From the NCBI GenBank assembly GCA_021292105.1, contig CM037874.1, positions 9,836,002 to 9,900,001 on the forward strand: 64,000 nt of DNA, written 5' to 3'. The notes under the pieces were generated by a model. That model was not told the origin of the DNA and searched no databases. It was given only the letters and a program-made list of their open reading frames with translations. Below, in pieces: positions 42,401 through 47,546 of this stretch. Both the position numbers and the translations under genes were made by a program. The stretch comes from Anadara kagoshimensis (lineage: Eukaryota > Mollusca > Bivalvia > Arcoida > Arcidae). How positions within the stretch are numbered: the first letter of the stretch is position 1; the number at the start of each line of letters is the position of its first letter.

Positions 42401-43875
42401 TTCTAACAATTAAATGACATCAGACCATGAAAACTGTCCATTACTTTGTCATACTATAACTATACATGTAATGTTATTTACGGATGTATTTTTTAACTGT
42501 TTTCCTTTGTTTTACAATTTTTCTGTATTTTTAATTAGATATACGTCAAGGAATCAATATAATTGCTGAGAGTGATATCCATGCTGTGACAGGTGTACTT
42601 AAGTTGTACTTCAGAGAGCTCCCAGAACCTCTCTTTACAGACCTACAATATAAACATTTCATATCTACATTAGGTAAGAAAAAATCTTGGTTTCTTATTG
42701 GAAATAGTTGTTATTCTCCTACTTAAAGGTTTTTGGGTTGGAAATAATTAATTCAGGGTACAGCTTTAGCAGTTTTACTACAACAGTAACAGCATACATG
42801 TAAGACATCAAGTATGGTACATATATAAAATGGAGAGCACCTTGGTGGTCAAGTGGTCTAAAGCACAAGCTTACAGATCACAGTGCTCTCACCACCTTGG
42901 TTTGAATCACACTCCTAGAGTCCTAGTGCATATCCTAGTGTATGAAAGTTTGTCCGTTTAAGGGTAGTAGTTTTCTCTGGGCAGTGTGGTTTCCATCAAC
43001 ATTGGCTGTTGAATAAAACTTTTACTCCACTCCCCTCCATATTATGTACATGATATCTGACATGTAACCATGGTAACTGTATTATTATTTTGTATTTCAG
43101 AGTTAAATGATTCCGATTCCAAAGAGAAGTGTATGTTACAACTGTTACATGACTTACCCAATGAAAATTATTATACAGCTGTGTACATGATAGAACATTT
43201 AGTCAAGTAAGTTTTACAAATATAGTCAAACCTGTCAATTAAACCACTCTCTAATTATGATGCAGTGGCTGATTAGTCAAGTGCCATTTTACAGATCACA
43301 GCATCCAGTGCCTAGACTTCAATCCTGTTGACAAAATTTCATTTTGGTGATTTTCTCTTGATACTGTGGTTTCTTCCCTTACCTGACTGCTATGGAATAA
43401 GTAAAAGAATATTGACTAGGTCATAAAACATCACTGTTATACTCCACTTACATGACTTATGAGACATACATGTACAGTGGGCTTTATATACAAGTAAAAA
43501 TATTAAGATGTAGTAACGAAATTTTATAGTGGAACCTATGAAAACCAAACCAAAAGTAAAAGAGAAAATCTGTGTTGAGTTGAAAAATCTTGACAAGGAC
43601 GGGTGCTCTCAGAAATATTTTATTTATTTGAATTTTTTGTGATTTATATTTATAGAGCTGGAAAGTATGTATCTGAGAACAAGATGTCTTTGAGTAACTT
43701 AGCAACCGTCTTTGGCCCGACACTACTTCACCCTGCGGTGAGGGACAGTATGGCGAATCCGGCCCTAATGATGATGAGAGAAGCACAGGATGTTATTCTA
43801 CAATCTGGTGTCCTGTCTTACTTTTTAGACTTAGTGAGTAAGGGCAAGAGTATCAGACGTTCATCATCAGTGTAG
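1301..43875 (+). CDS. BCR: BCR-type RhoGEF-PH-C2-RhoGAP protein, 24 exons
   Basis: Multi-domain regulator of Rho-family GTPases. Seen in the sequence: an N-terminal helix like the BCR oligomerisation domain (residues 1-75, W-K at 11-12 and heptad Leu/Lys/Glu), a disordered Ser/Pro/Lys region (to about 600), a DH domain (about 604-821, [15 protein letters not shown] in exons 6-7), PH (822-1000, [14 protein letters not shown]), C2 (1030-1140, [12 protein letters not shown]), and RhoGAP (1165-1376, arginine finger in [36 protein letters not shown]). The last residues S-S-V fit a class I PDZ ligand, as in vertebrate BCR (known). The N-terminal oligomerisation domain marks it as BCR rather than ABR. 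Exons 1-24 join in matching phase except a frame change inside exon 1 and an unresolved join 11-12. Length about 1,375 residues against 1,271 in human BCR. Expected site of action: cytoplasm, membrane and junctions. Confidence 0.92.
2069..2212 (+). repeat. In-frame 72-bp tandem duplication in exon 1
   Basis: Two adjacent 72-bp copies (2069-2140, 2141-2212) encode 24-residue units that both begin S-R-S-S-S-T-P-x-S-P-R and end in a Lys/Asp-rich stretch (DELTDK, KELSDK). The S/T-P sites are doubled. Divergence between copies and conserved frame suggest an old duplication kept under coding constraint. Confidence 0.8.
3205..3415 (-). mobile_element. SINE fragment, family A, reversed
   Basis: Reads as the reverse complement of the window's SINE family A: the body motif GTGTGAGAAAGTTTGTCA appears inverted (gacaaactttctcacacta), with the inverted tail side (cttatattgaggc) and gggaaaccagag block to the left. 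The tRNA-like head, on the right, is degraded. Confidence 0.6.
3541..3660 (+). repeat. Dispersed repeat R1, copy 1
   Basis: About 110 bp beginning CCATGTCTAAATCACAATCC and containing GGAACTGACAAGTTAGG. Closely matched at 33151-33260 and, in the opposite orientation, at 18645-18795 and 61550-61700. Probably a fragment of a transposable element whose full form is not in the window. Confidence 0.65.
3921..4093. mobile_element. MITE family M1, copy 1 (38-bp TIR)
   Basis: 173 bp with terminal inverted repeats 3921-3958 and 4056-4093 that pair over 38 bp with one mismatch. Termini read ACAGTACAGACCTGTCAAAA. No coding capacity. A second, more diverged copy is at 62707-62868. Confidence 0.85.
4374..4568. 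mobile_element. MITE family M2, copy 1
   Basis: Ends read TCAAACCTGTCTATATAGGC and, inverted, CCTTTAAGGCAGGTTT...GACTG. Non-coding. Related copies: 20638-20980 and 30772-30938, the latter with clear TACAGT...ACTGTA ends, so a TA-inserting (Tc1/mariner-pogo type) origin is likely. Confidence 0.7.
5156..5465. mobile_element. Inverted-repeat element, unclassified
   Basis: ATATCTGATGACGTTT near the left end is matched inverted by AAAACGTCATCGTGT near 5438-5452, with AT-rich flanks. No gene inside. Likely a MITE remnant; ends are approximate. Confidence 0.4.
6325..7628. mobile_element. Inverted-repeat element filled with TTTA/GAAT microsatellite
   Basis: TAGTCTCACTTAGCATACAT opens at 6327; the inverse (ATGTATGCTAAGTGAGACTA) closes at 7606-7627. 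Each end carries the motif twice (also 6378-6397 and 7578-7598). Between them lie a long TTTA array (about 6803-6950), GAAT array (about 7316-7350) and short TTTA/TTAA runs. Open frames across the arrays are simple-sequence artefacts. Confidence 0.6.
6803..6950. repeat. (TTTA)n microsatellite
   Basis: Interrupted tetranucleotide array: about 10 units from 6803, then a longer pure run at about 6886-6947. It translates to I-Y-L-F repeats in two frames, which are not genes. Confidence 0.9.
8431..8635. mobile_element. MITE family M3, copy 1
   Basis: Left end AACATTGACCTGTCTGCTTG and right end inverted (AAGCGGACAGGTCATTGTTG). About 205 bp, non-coding. A second copy at 46075-46307 has the same termini but encloses an (AT)n run. 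Confidence 0.75.
13053..13283. mobile_element. MITE family M4, copy 1
   Basis: Ends TGGTCCCAGTTTCACATTCA and inverted GATTGTGAAACTGGAACCA; sub-terminal TTAACTTAAG blocks also inverted. Non-coding. Four further copies: 27615-27865, 27867-28128, 47547-47826, 56781-56995. This copy ends about 70 bp before exon 2. Confidence 0.75.
13351..13502 (+). CDS. BCR: BCR-like exon 2
   Basis: Acceptor TATATTTCAG before 13351; donor AAAAG|GTAATT after 13502. Enters in phase 1 (completing Val) and leaves in phase 0. Encodes the linker to the DH domain with a basic patch (F-M-R-K-K-K-F) near residues 585-590. Supported by frame and splice sites, with little family similarity of its own. Confidence 0.75.
13567..14370 (+). 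repeat. 31-bp minisatellite, about 26 copies
   Basis: Tandem 31-bp unit (GTGAAAACTTACCAGTATTT + ACTATGGTCGA) with point variants at two sites (GGTCG, GGTTG, GGCCG, GTTCG; CCAGT or CCAAT). Variants recur in order: units 1-9 and 10-19 show nearly the same series, so a block of 9-10 units was itself duplicated. The last units are more diverged. The array begins about 65 bp after the exon 2 donor. Confidence 0.95.
14433..14605 (-). mobile_element. SINE family A, reversed
   Basis: Inverted SINE: ACAAACTCTCACACTAGGAT matches the inverted body motif, and the right end (GTGGTTTAGACCTCTTGGCC) is the inverted tRNA-like head with its box A. Located right after the minisatellite. Confidence 0.65.
15040..15215. 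mobile_element. MITE family M5, copy 1
   Basis: Begins TACAGTAAAACA and ends AAGGTTTTATTGT; internal ATTTTGAAGTCATAAAATTC and TATAATGCCAAAATTTGTCT are shared with copies at 28569-29144 and 51382-51574, and partly with 57291-57352. TA-type ends suggest a Tc1/mariner-like family. Confidence 0.7.
15264..15389 (+). CDS. BCR: BCR-like exon 3 (start of DH domain)
   Basis: Acceptor TTTTAG, donor CAGAG|GTAGGT; 42 codons, phase 0 to 0. Encodes the first DH helix with V-L-E-S-E-K-T-Y-L, equivalent to the ILASEETYLSHLE region of BCR (conserved region 1, contacts Rho switch regions). Confidence 0.9.
15729..16606. mobile_element. Non-autonomous pogo/Tigger-like DNA element
   Basis: Ends CAGTTGAATCTCGTTATCTC and, inverted, ATAACGAGAGTCAACTG, each flanked by TA, the target duplication of Tc1/mariner-pogo elements. 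Sub-terminal GATATCTCGAACT motifs repeat 4-5 times on the left. No transposase. Near 15920-16020 a 37-bp unit (AACTCGAACAAAAAATTT) is repeated three times; the short open frame over it is not a gene. Confidence 0.8.
16741..16920. mobile_element. Small hairpin MITE
   Basis: ATAATTATCCATTGAACTGC at the left pairs with GGACAGTTCAATGGTTATAT at the right; internal TGCTATAAC / GTTATAGCA also pair. About 180 bp, non-coding. Confidence 0.65.
17710..17846. repeat. Cruciform element H1 (hairpin)
   Basis: Imperfect palindrome: the left arm from ATTATTATGTTTTCC to AGTATAGTGCC pairs with the right arm ending GGAAAACATAATAAT. Loop 17771-17786 holds GTCGAAGGCGAAG. Shares loop style and downstream layout with H2 (28641) and H3 (54995). 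Confidence 0.85.
17847..18204. mobile_element. Inverted-repeat segment attached to H1
   Basis: Ends pair perfectly over 20 bp (17847-17866 with 18185-18204: GTATTTAGTACATCACATGA). Abuts H1 and ends 24 bp before exon 4. Inside is another inverted pair (AGTATAGTACC near 18058; GGTACTATACT near 18103) and a CCAATC motif. Together with H1 it seems to be one 495-bp element. Confidence 0.7.
18229..18414 (+). CDS. BCR: BCR-like exon 4 (DH domain)
   Basis: Acceptor TTCTCCAG, donor AATTG|GTGAGT; 62 codons, phase 0. Encodes DH helices with [15 protein letters not shown], matching IFFKVPELYEIHKEFY of BCR, and [10 protein letters not shown], matching QRVGDLFQKL. Confidence 0.95.
18645..18795 (-). repeat. 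Dispersed repeat R1, reversed copy
   Basis: Inverse of R1 at 3541 and 33151: ACCTGGTCTCACTTTCCTGG and AAAGTTTTTACATTGCTTTT correspond to its reverse complement. Overall identity looks moderate. Confidence 0.55.
18867..18980 (+). CDS. BCR: BCR-like exon 5 (DH domain)
   Basis: Acceptor TTTGTAG, donor AAGTG|GTGAGT; 38 codons. Encodes [11 protein letters not shown] and K-C-C-E-E-N-Q-T-F, equivalent to the VDNYGVAMEMAEKCCQANAQF helix of BCR. Confidence 0.93.
19108..19360 (+). mobile_element. SINE family B copy
   Basis: tRNA-like head with box B GGGTTCAAACCCTGG (about 19159-19173), body TTTCTGTCACTTCACTATAT, tail AAAACCCCATTCAATCAATC. A C-run of about 15 interrupts it (19240-19254). Forward orientation. 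Related copies: 21095-21235 (partial) and 53265-53555. Confidence 0.75.
19536..19587 (+). CDS. BCR: BCR-like exon 6
   Basis: Acceptor TTTACAG, donor GGAAG|GTAAAC; leaves in phase 1. Short Ser/Glu-rich DH linker (E-I-S-S-S-Q-I-S-S) ahead of the most conserved DH helix. Confidence 0.85.
19970..20060 (-). mobile_element. tRNA-derived SINE head, reversed
   Basis: Inverse strand shows box A-like GGTGTAATGGTTAAG and box B-like GTTTGATTCCTGT at tRNA spacing, so this is a tRNA-derived promoter remnant, not a tRNA gene (no cloverleaf can be closed). Directly left of another SINE. Confidence 0.5.
20100..20330 (+). mobile_element. SINE family A copy
   Basis: Body motif AGCATGAGAAAGTTTTTCAG, then GGTTTTCTCAGGGCACT and tail ATTCCACTCCATTCCAC. 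Forward orientation within intron 6. Confidence 0.65.
20638..20980. mobile_element. MITE family M2, long copy
   Basis: TACAGTTCAACCTGCCTTAA at the left and inverted AGACAGGTTTGACTGTA at the right; 343 bp, longer than the copies at 4374 and 30772. Non-coding. Confidence 0.65.
21095..21235 (+). mobile_element. SINE family B, 3' part
   Basis: TTTCTGCCACTTCCCCTATA body and AAAACCCTATTCAATTAATC tail match the 3' half of the copy at 19108. Head missing. Confidence 0.6.
22749..22985 (+). mobile_element. SINE family A, near complete
   Basis: tRNA-like head GGTGACCAAGTGGTCTAAAG (box A), body TAGTGTGAGAAAGTTTGTCA, CACCATCCAAGAACTAACTG and tail TGTAAAACTCTATTCCACTC. Best-preserved copy of this family in the window. 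Confidence 0.8.
23202..23254 (+). CDS. BCR: BCR-like exon 7 (DH core helix)
   Basis: Acceptor ATATTTCAG, donor TACAT|GTAGGT. With exon 6 gives [18 protein letters not shown], equivalent to LLYKPVDRVTRSTLVLH of BCR, the signature helix of DH domains. Confidence 0.96.
24047..24169 (+). CDS. BCR: BCR-like exon 8 (end of DH domain)
   Basis: Acceptor TAATTTAG, donor TAAAG|GTAGGT; 41 codons, phase 0. [13 protein letters not shown] matches DLLKHTPASHPDH of BCR. Confidence 0.95.
24370..24570 (-). mobile_element. Diverged SINE, reversed
   Basis: Inverse of family A with strong divergence: AACATTTTGACACTAGACTC in place of the body motif and GACCACTATGCCACTGAGAT at the tRNA-like end. Boundaries approximate. 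Confidence 0.4.
24894..25018 (+). CDS. BCR: BCR-like exon 9 (start of PH domain)
   Basis: Acceptor CATTTTAG, donor TCCAG|GTTAGT; leaves in phase 2. [11 protein letters not shown] and [12 protein letters not shown] align with [31 protein letters not shown] of BCR: first PH strands, phosphoinositide-binding side. Confidence 0.95.
25638..25711 (+). CDS. BCR: BCR-like exon 10 (PH domain)
   Basis: Acceptor GTTTTCAG, donor TCAAG|GTAAAA; joins exon 9 in phase 2 and leaves in phase 1. E-C-K-W-F-V-P-I-S matches YDCKWYIPLTD of BCR. A (GA)n run at 25726-25744 sits just inside the next intron. Confidence 0.93.
26357..26469 (+). CDS. BCR: BCR-like exon 11 (PH insert helix)
   Basis: Acceptor TTATACAG, donor AAGAG|GTAATT; phase 1 to 0. 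[17 protein letters not shown] matches ELDALKIKISQIKNDIQRE of BCR: the charged helix inserted in this PH family. The following exon does not continue in this phase. Confidence 0.9.
26951..26959 (+). CDS. Possible 9-nt microexon
   Basis: Nine bases (GAGCATGCG, E-H-A) stand between TTTTAAACAG and a full-consensus donor GTAAGT. If used it keeps phase 0 after exon 11. It does not solve the phase mismatch with exon 12, so it may be chance. Confidence 0.25.
27615..27865. mobile_element. MITE family M4, copy 2
   Basis: ACCCAGTTTCACAATCAATT to GACAGTGAAACTAGAGCC. The internal TTAACTAAGATTTTCC block recurs inverted near the right end. Confidence 0.75.
27867..28128. mobile_element. MITE family M4, copy 3
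   Basis: GGCCCTGATTTCACAAACAT to GAATGCAAAACTGTCAG. Directly abuts copy 2 in the same orientation class, so the pair may be a tandem duplication or a side-by-side insertion. Confidence 0.7.
28569..29144. mobile_element. MITE family M5, enlarged copy with H2 inside
   Basis: Left part (ACCCAGTTATAATGCCCCTT) and right part (TTTTGAAGTACCAAAATCCC to AAGGTTTTACTGTA) match the M5 copies at 15040 and 51382, but 350-400 bp including hairpin H2 separate them: a nested insertion. Confidence 0.6.
28641..28761. repeat. Cruciform element H2 (hairpin)
   Basis: Arms pair over about 54 bp with few mismatches (GGTTTTTGGCAGGTTAC with GTAACCTGCCAAAAACC). Loop near 28695-28708 contains GCTGCAGGCGAAGG. Followed by GTATAACATTTTTG, matched inverted near 28943-28957 (CAAACATAGTTATAC), and a CCAATC motif, as in H1. 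Confidence 0.85.
30772..30938. mobile_element. MITE family M2, copy 3
   Basis: TACAGTTAAATCTGTCTGTA to AAGGCAGGTTTGACTGTA, 167 bp, clear terminal inversion and internal AAAGTGGCCTTTATTGGCAG as in the copy at 4374. Confidence 0.75.
31505..31557 (+). repeat. Two-copy 23-bp tandem repeat
   Basis: GTGTAGTTAATAAAATGTGC appears twice in direct succession. Intronic, no function suggested. Confidence 0.8.
31847..31898 (+). CDS. BCR: BCR-like exon 12
   Basis: Acceptor TTTTCCAG before 31847; donor TCAG|GTACCT. The frame giving [17 protein letters not shown] matches ATERLKKKLSEQ of BCR and joins exon 13 in phase 0. At its 5' end this frame needs two bases from upstream, but exon 11 supplies none; the phase-0 frame hits TAG at once. 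A missed short exon or a sequence indel is implied. Confidence 0.8.
32196..32375 (-). mobile_element. SINE family A, reversed
   Basis: Inverse strand begins GGGGCTTCGGTGATCGAGTG (tRNA-like box A) followed by TTTAAAAGTG; left part GTGGAAACACCTGAGAAAAA is the inverted body. In intron 12. Confidence 0.65.
32431..32700 (+). repeat. Dispersed repeat R2, copy 1
   Basis: Shares TCTGTCCATCCACACAC-like start, GAAGCACTATTTTCCCAAAC, GCAAAGCATCAACATTGATA and ATTCACTGAATGTGCTTGT with 46925-47175. Type of element not identified. Confidence 0.6.
32709..32865 (+). CDS. BCR: BCR-like exon 13 (end of PH domain)
   Basis: Acceptor TTTTACAG, donor GGGTG|GTAAGT; leaves in phase 1. [12 protein letters not shown] and [14 protein letters not shown] match LLLMSPSMAFRV and ISSDYERAEWRENI of BCR; the Trp is the invariant residue of the PH C-terminal helix. 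Confidence 0.96.
33151..33260 (+). repeat. Dispersed repeat R1, copy 2
   Basis: CCATGTCCGAATCACAATTC and GGAACTGACAAGTCAGGTTA match 3541-3660 closely. Confidence 0.7.
33778..33839 (+). CDS. BCR: BCR-like exon 14
   Basis: Acceptor TATTTTCAG, donor AATTG|GTGAGT; phase 1 to 0. [13 protein letters not shown] corresponds to SVELQMLTNSCVKLQ of BCR, the PH-C2 linker. Confidence 0.9.
34688..34730 (+). CDS. BCR: BCR-like exon 15
   Basis: Acceptor TTTTACAG, donor AAAG|GTAAAG; 14 codons plus one base. Linker before C2, placed by phase and splice signals. Confidence 0.75.
35223..35291 (+). CDS. BCR: BCR-like exon 16 (start of C2)
   Basis: Acceptor ATTGTAG, donor TGTG|GTAAGT; phase 1 to 1. [13 protein letters not shown] matches GFLNVIVHSATGF of BCR: first C2 strand. 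Confidence 0.92.
35866..36195 (+). repeat. 66-bp tandem repeat across the exon 17 acceptor, 5 copies
   Basis: Units begin at 35866, 35932, 35998, 36064 and 36130 (CTCTATACAACTGTTGTGTT...). Each holds a full acceptor (GTGTTTTAG) plus the first 30-40 bases of exon 17. Only the fifth runs into the intact exon. Variants alternate (GACCTGG in units 1, 2, 4; GATCTAG in 3, 5), suggesting a two-unit duplication step. In units 1-4 the copied exon start runs into an in-frame TAA. Confidence 0.95.
36154..36359 (+). CDS. BCR: BCR-like exon 17 (C2 core)
   Basis: Acceptor GTTTTAG (fifth of five copies), donor TAGAG|GTACAA; phase 1 to 0. [11 protein letters not shown] and [21 protein letters not shown] match LYCTLEVDSFG and DTAEPNWNEEFEIELEGSQTLR of BCR. 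The last acceptor must be used for an open frame. Confidence 0.96.
36409..36645 (+). mobile_element. SINE family A, forward
   Basis: AAGTGTGAGAACTGAAATTT, TGGTTTTCTCTTGGTACTC, CACTATCCAAGAACTGATCA and tail GTGTAAAACACCATTACTCC. Only 50 bp after exon 17. The open frame at 36405-36611 is a SINE artefact. Confidence 0.75.
36783..36839 (+). CDS. BCR: BCR-like exon 18
   Basis: Acceptor TTTGTAG, donor ATCAG|GTAAGT; 19 codons, phase 0. [11 protein letters not shown] sits at the end of C2 (BCR: ALQDRDWQRTVI). Confidence 0.85.
36840..40717 (+). other. BCR-like intron 18 (3.9 kb)
   Basis: 36905-37325 has repeated CCCTAAAAAGACCCT-like blocks (TE fragment, type unknown). 37330-38880 shows no gene or repeat I can name. 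38925-40215 is a trinucleotide inverted array, listed separately. Confidence 0.6.
38925..40215. repeat. Large GAT/ATC inverted microsatellite
   Basis: The left part (38925-39770) is (GAT)n/(ATG)n with recurring GTTCTGCTGCTGCTG inserts; after a 100-bp spacer the right part (39875-40215) reads (CAT)n with CAGCAGCAGCA inserts, the reverse complement style. Open frames rich in Ser/His/Ile/Asp in this stretch are artefacts. Confidence 0.85.
40718..40827 (+). CDS. BCR: BCR-like exon 19 (C2 to RhoGAP)
   Basis: Acceptor ATTACAG, donor TCAA|GTAAGA; phase 0 to 2. [16 protein letters not shown] matches FSLKRMPSRKQTGVFGV of BCR, the highly conserved linker into RhoGAP. Confidence 0.96.
40990..41215 (+). 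mobile_element. SINE family A, forward
   Basis: CTAGTGTGAGAAAGTTTGTC, GTTGTTTTCTCTGGGCACTC and tail ATTATTACCCCACTCCACT. In intron 19. Confidence 0.75.
41584..41645 (+). CDS. BCR: BCR-like exon 20 (RhoGAP)
   Basis: Acceptor CTATTTCAG, donor AGAG|GTAGGT; phase 2 to 1. [16 protein letters not shown] matches VPYIVRQCVEEIERRG of BCR. Confidence 0.95.
42052..42129 (+). CDS. BCR: BCR-like exon 21 (RhoGAP arginine finger)
   Basis: Acceptor CTGTTAAG, donor TAAAA|GTAAGT; phase 1 to 1. E-V-G-I-Y-R-V-S-G holds the catalytic arginine (codon 42075-42077), which completes the GTPase active site in RhoGAPs. Present, so GAP activity is expected. Confidence 0.97.
42539..42673 (+). CDS. BCR: BCR-like exon 22 (RhoGAP)
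   Basis: Acceptor TTAATTAG, donor TTAG|GTAAGA; phase 1 to 1. [20 protein letters not shown] matches [21 protein letters not shown] of BCR, including the conserved Lys and Arg. Confidence 0.97.
42838..43045 (+). mobile_element. SINE family A, near complete
   Basis: tRNA-like head TGGTGGTCAAGTGGTCTAAA, box B-like GGTTTGAATCACAC, body GTGTATGAAAGTTTGTCCGT, tail CTTTTACTCCACTCC. In intron 22. Confidence 0.8.
43101..43206 (+). CDS. BCR: BCR-like exon 23 (RhoGAP)
   Basis: Acceptor GTATTTCAG, donor GTCAA|GTAAGT; phase 1 to 2. [20 protein letters not shown] matches LLLSLPEANLLTFLFLLDHL of BCR. Confidence 0.95.
43253..43450 (+). mobile_element. Diverged SINE family A
   Basis: GGCTGATTAGTCAAGTGCCA head remnant, TGATTTTCTCTTGATACTGT body and tail ATCACTGTTATACTCCACTT. 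In intron 23. Confidence 0.55.
43656..43875 (+). CDS. BCR: BCR-like exon 24 (RhoGAP end, stop codon)
   Basis: Acceptor TTTATAG, stop TAG at 43873-43875; phase 2 in. [16 protein letters not shown] carries the conserved Asn of RhoGAPs. The protein ends R-S-S-S-V, a class I PDZ-ligand form. Compare ...STEV at the end of human BCR. Confidence 0.97.
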
Positions 43876-43895
43876 CAAAGTTGTTATTACTAGAT

Positions 43896-44007
43896 GTTTT
43901 TTGTTACCATGGAGATACATGTACCAAGTTATTCCATAAGTGATTTTTCAGGTTTTTTGTTACCATGGAGATACATGTACCAAGTTATTTCATAAGTGTA
44001 TTCTAGG
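43896..44007 (+). repeat. 56-bp direct duplication in the 3' UTR
   Basis: GTTACCATGGAGATACATGT and the following bases appear twice, 56 bp apart, starting 20 bp after the stop codon. Nearly identical, hence recent. Confidence 0.85.
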
Positions 44008-46074
44008 CTTTTTGTTACCTTGGATATATTTATATTCTGAGGACTGTTGTGTAGCAACAACAATTAAAATAATGACTACTTGTAGTAAAGTACAGATGAA
44101 GAATGATATATTCTGTTGACTCAAATATTTGTATTTCTGATGATGTGTGGTGTAGCTTAAAAATCAAAAAGATTGGATAAATTCATGCTAAGTTAATGGT
44201 AAATACATAATTACTATGACTTGTTATTTGAAAATATATCAAAGTTAAATGGGAAGCATTTACTGTTATACAATGGGGTTTGCCACCACTGTACAACATG
44301 GTCAACACCCCTTAACCTTTGTACTGAATTTTTTAGAAAATATGAACATTTCAAATTCCAGGAATAATGTAATTTTTACAACAAAACATCATCATATGCA
44401 ATTCCATATCCATTGGAAATAAACATTCGGCAAAAACGTTATAGGGACGTTAAGTGATACAGTGTCAAACCCCATAATGTAACTTTTACATCTGTTTATT
44501 GTCACTGCCTATGTCTTTCTTGCATTTTAGTTATTCTCTGACAAATTTCACAATCTGGAAAGCTTTTATTGCCAGTTAGAGTTTATTTAAACTTTAAATA
44601 ATGGCAGTTACTTATTTGAAGTCATTACTTACAAAATATTTTTTATATGAATGTTTTTCGTCTCGCCAGTACAAGGAAGTAAGAGTTATATTGCAAAATC
44701 ACAAATGTCCTTGGGAAGGAGGGGATTAAGTCTTCACTATTTCTGTGGGTTGATAAATAAAACAAATTTTAATGGCATCTATTACTTACAAAAGACCCCA
44801 TTGGAAGTTTTTTTTACAAAATAATTTCACTACATTTTGTCCAAACATTATTTTTTAATGACATAACTATGAAATATTAAACCTACGCATATTAATGATT
44901 CTACAATATAGATAATACATTTAAATTTAAATTTGTATAAAGGTTCCTGGTTTTACAATATTTAATCATCATGTTACGACTGATGAACAGCATATCAAAT
45001 ACAAAGAAATTTAAAGTCACATTTTTCCAATTGAAGGTTTGACATGCATGCAAGTCAAAATGTGTTTGCACTATTTTTTTTTTTGCAAAAAATTCTAATT
45101 AAATAAAAACAAAAAATACATTCCAGAATGATAGATTTTCAAAATAGTTTTAATTACTGGCACTTATTCAGCAAGTTTATATTATGTATATAAATTCTGG
45201 TTAATTGTCTGGTAATTTATTATATGATACATGTGATATAGAATGAAATGATGTCATATTAATTTAGAAAGGGTGTGTTTTATAATCCACTCTTACAACA
45301 TGGCAAGATTTCTCCAGGTGTACCGTAATGCATGCATTACACTTTTGCTTATTATTCATAAAATTCTTATAAGTGTTATAACTACACTAAGTTTGTTTAC
45401 TGTTTTAGTGAGTGTCCATTACACTTTTGTTTGCCATACTTATGAGTAACGATACTTACGGTACTATTACATGTATATGAATTATCAAATTTACTAAGCA
45501 AAGTTTGGATTAATTGTGATTCAAATTACACAGTGTTCTCAACATGTTCCACAAGAAATTGTTAAAATTCTGTACCACTAAATCATTATTATAGTGCTTC
45601 ATTATATTTATACTTGTAGTGCTATTGTTATTACTTTGCCTGATATAATGATAACCAGGCTCCTAAAATTTCTATGTTCTGTTTTTGAATTTTATTGGGG
45701 TCCAAAATAGGTTGATAAGAGTTCCAATACCGAGATTTAAAACATGTCCATGTTCTACTTGTTTGTACATTACTACTAGGTGCTAAATTCTATTGACAAA
45801 CTGAATGTTATTTCAGTGAAACTTTTTCTTGTTTCTAAAATTGTAATTAGTGCTTTCTTTCAAAATGACTGTGATAGTTGCTATTGCTATTTACAGCTTC
45901 TGTTTCTGTTATTTATATTGGTTTGTTGTTTACTGTTGGTATAAATTGCAAAATTGAGAACAGGTGCTTGTTGATATTTTGTGATCATGCATAATTTATC
46001 TTAAGTTGATATATTACAAAATTACATTCCCAGAGAGTAAAGTGACCACCATGTTACATTTCTTCGTCACTCAA

Positions 46075-46122
46075 ACAACATTGACCTGTTCATTTGACCT
46101 TTCACAAGGAATATTCATATAT

Positions 46123-46164
<42 letters not shown>

Positions 46165-46307
46165 GATCTATCAAAAACAAGGGTAGTGGTAAGATTTCCA
46201 GTTTTACCTTGCATTCCCCGTCAGCCGTGACATGGACAGTCTTATATGTGTTTCCCTATACTCTAACATACTGGTTAAATTAAAGGTCAAGCAGACAGGT
46301 CAATGTT
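46075..46307. mobile_element. MITE family M3, copy 2 with (AT)n core
   Basis: AACATTGACCTGTTCATTTG at the left and inverted AAGCAGACAGGTCAATGTTG at the right; an (AT)n run of about 55 bp lies at 46108-46162. Same ends as 8431-8635. Confidence 0.75.
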
Positions 46308-46924
46308 GTTTAGTTATACATGTATGTTTGTTAATTGATTTTTTTGTGTGTATTTACATTTCATATATAAAATTTGTTACCCATTTCCTCTTGTATGGTA
46401 TTTTTGGGTCAGCATTTTTCTGGTGGCTTTTGCTATTGTCTTGAGTAAATTTTATTAAGCTATAAAATTTCTTATTTCATTTCAAACCAAGCTCTTTCAT
46501 ATATTATCTATTATACAAGTAATGTATTCACGTTTTGTACTATCAATCATTCCATTATCGTTGGTGTATATTTCTGTATGATTTATTTATTAATTATATA
46601 TTAAATTATTTTGTTATCTTTTTGTTACAATTATAACCCTTATACTGATTCAAACAATACATATCTCTATACATTTATTTACTTTAAAACAGGAAATTTT
46701 GGTGTTCGTTAATTTTCACGAAAATCTTCATTACAAGATATTAGCATACATATCATGCTGATATTTTTGCATCATCGGAAGATGATAATTGCAAATTGAA
46801 GTAAATTATATAAAAATTAAATATCCATGAAAGTTTTATTTCTGTGCCTTTTTACTCTAAGAAAATAAATAAAAGCAAAAATGTTCCTATTTACTCCAAT
46901 TGAAGATGTTAATTATTATATATT

Positions 46925-47175
46925 CGAGTTTCTGTCTGTCCTTCCATTCATCCTTTGTTCATCCAAAATTCTTGTCTGCGCTAATTCTCAAAACTATGGA
47001 GCACTTTTTCACGAAACTTGGTGCAAAGTATCAACATAGATAGAAGATGCGCACTTCATTAACCCAAGTTGGTTTGCTTATTTTCCTTGGAGTAATGGCC
47101 CTTTCAACATAAGTGCAAATCACAAAAAAGAACTTGCTGGCATGGGATTCTAATTCACTGAATTTGCTTGTTAAC
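46925..47175 (+). repeat. Dispersed repeat R2, copy 2
   Basis: GTCTGTCCTTCCATTCATCC, TATGGAGCACTTTTTCACGA, GCAAAGTATCAACATAGATA and ATTCACTGAATTTGCTTGT match 32431-32700 in the same orientation. Confidence 0.6.
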
Positions 47176-47546
47176 ATTGCTTCTTCACTAAATGCCCTGT
47201 ATGGATGATGATAGATTATTTCCCTTCTTCGTGAACATTGAGCTAAAAGACCCCAACAAAATGTCAGACTATAAATCATGTTATATACCTACTCTTTATC
47301 ACTAGGTCAATTTCAATACATTTCTCATGATAATAATTTAAAAAAAAAATTGAATCTGATATTCATACAATCTTTTTAATAGTTATTTTGATTAGCAACA
47401 ATACAATAGTTATTTTATTGATGAATATCAGTTAAAGTGCTAGTTTTGTGAGAGATTGGTACCGGGGTATTTATTTTTACAAGTGTTAAAGGTAAAACAA
47501 AATGCACATTGTTGACATGCATTTAACCCCTGTAGGTAAAACAATA

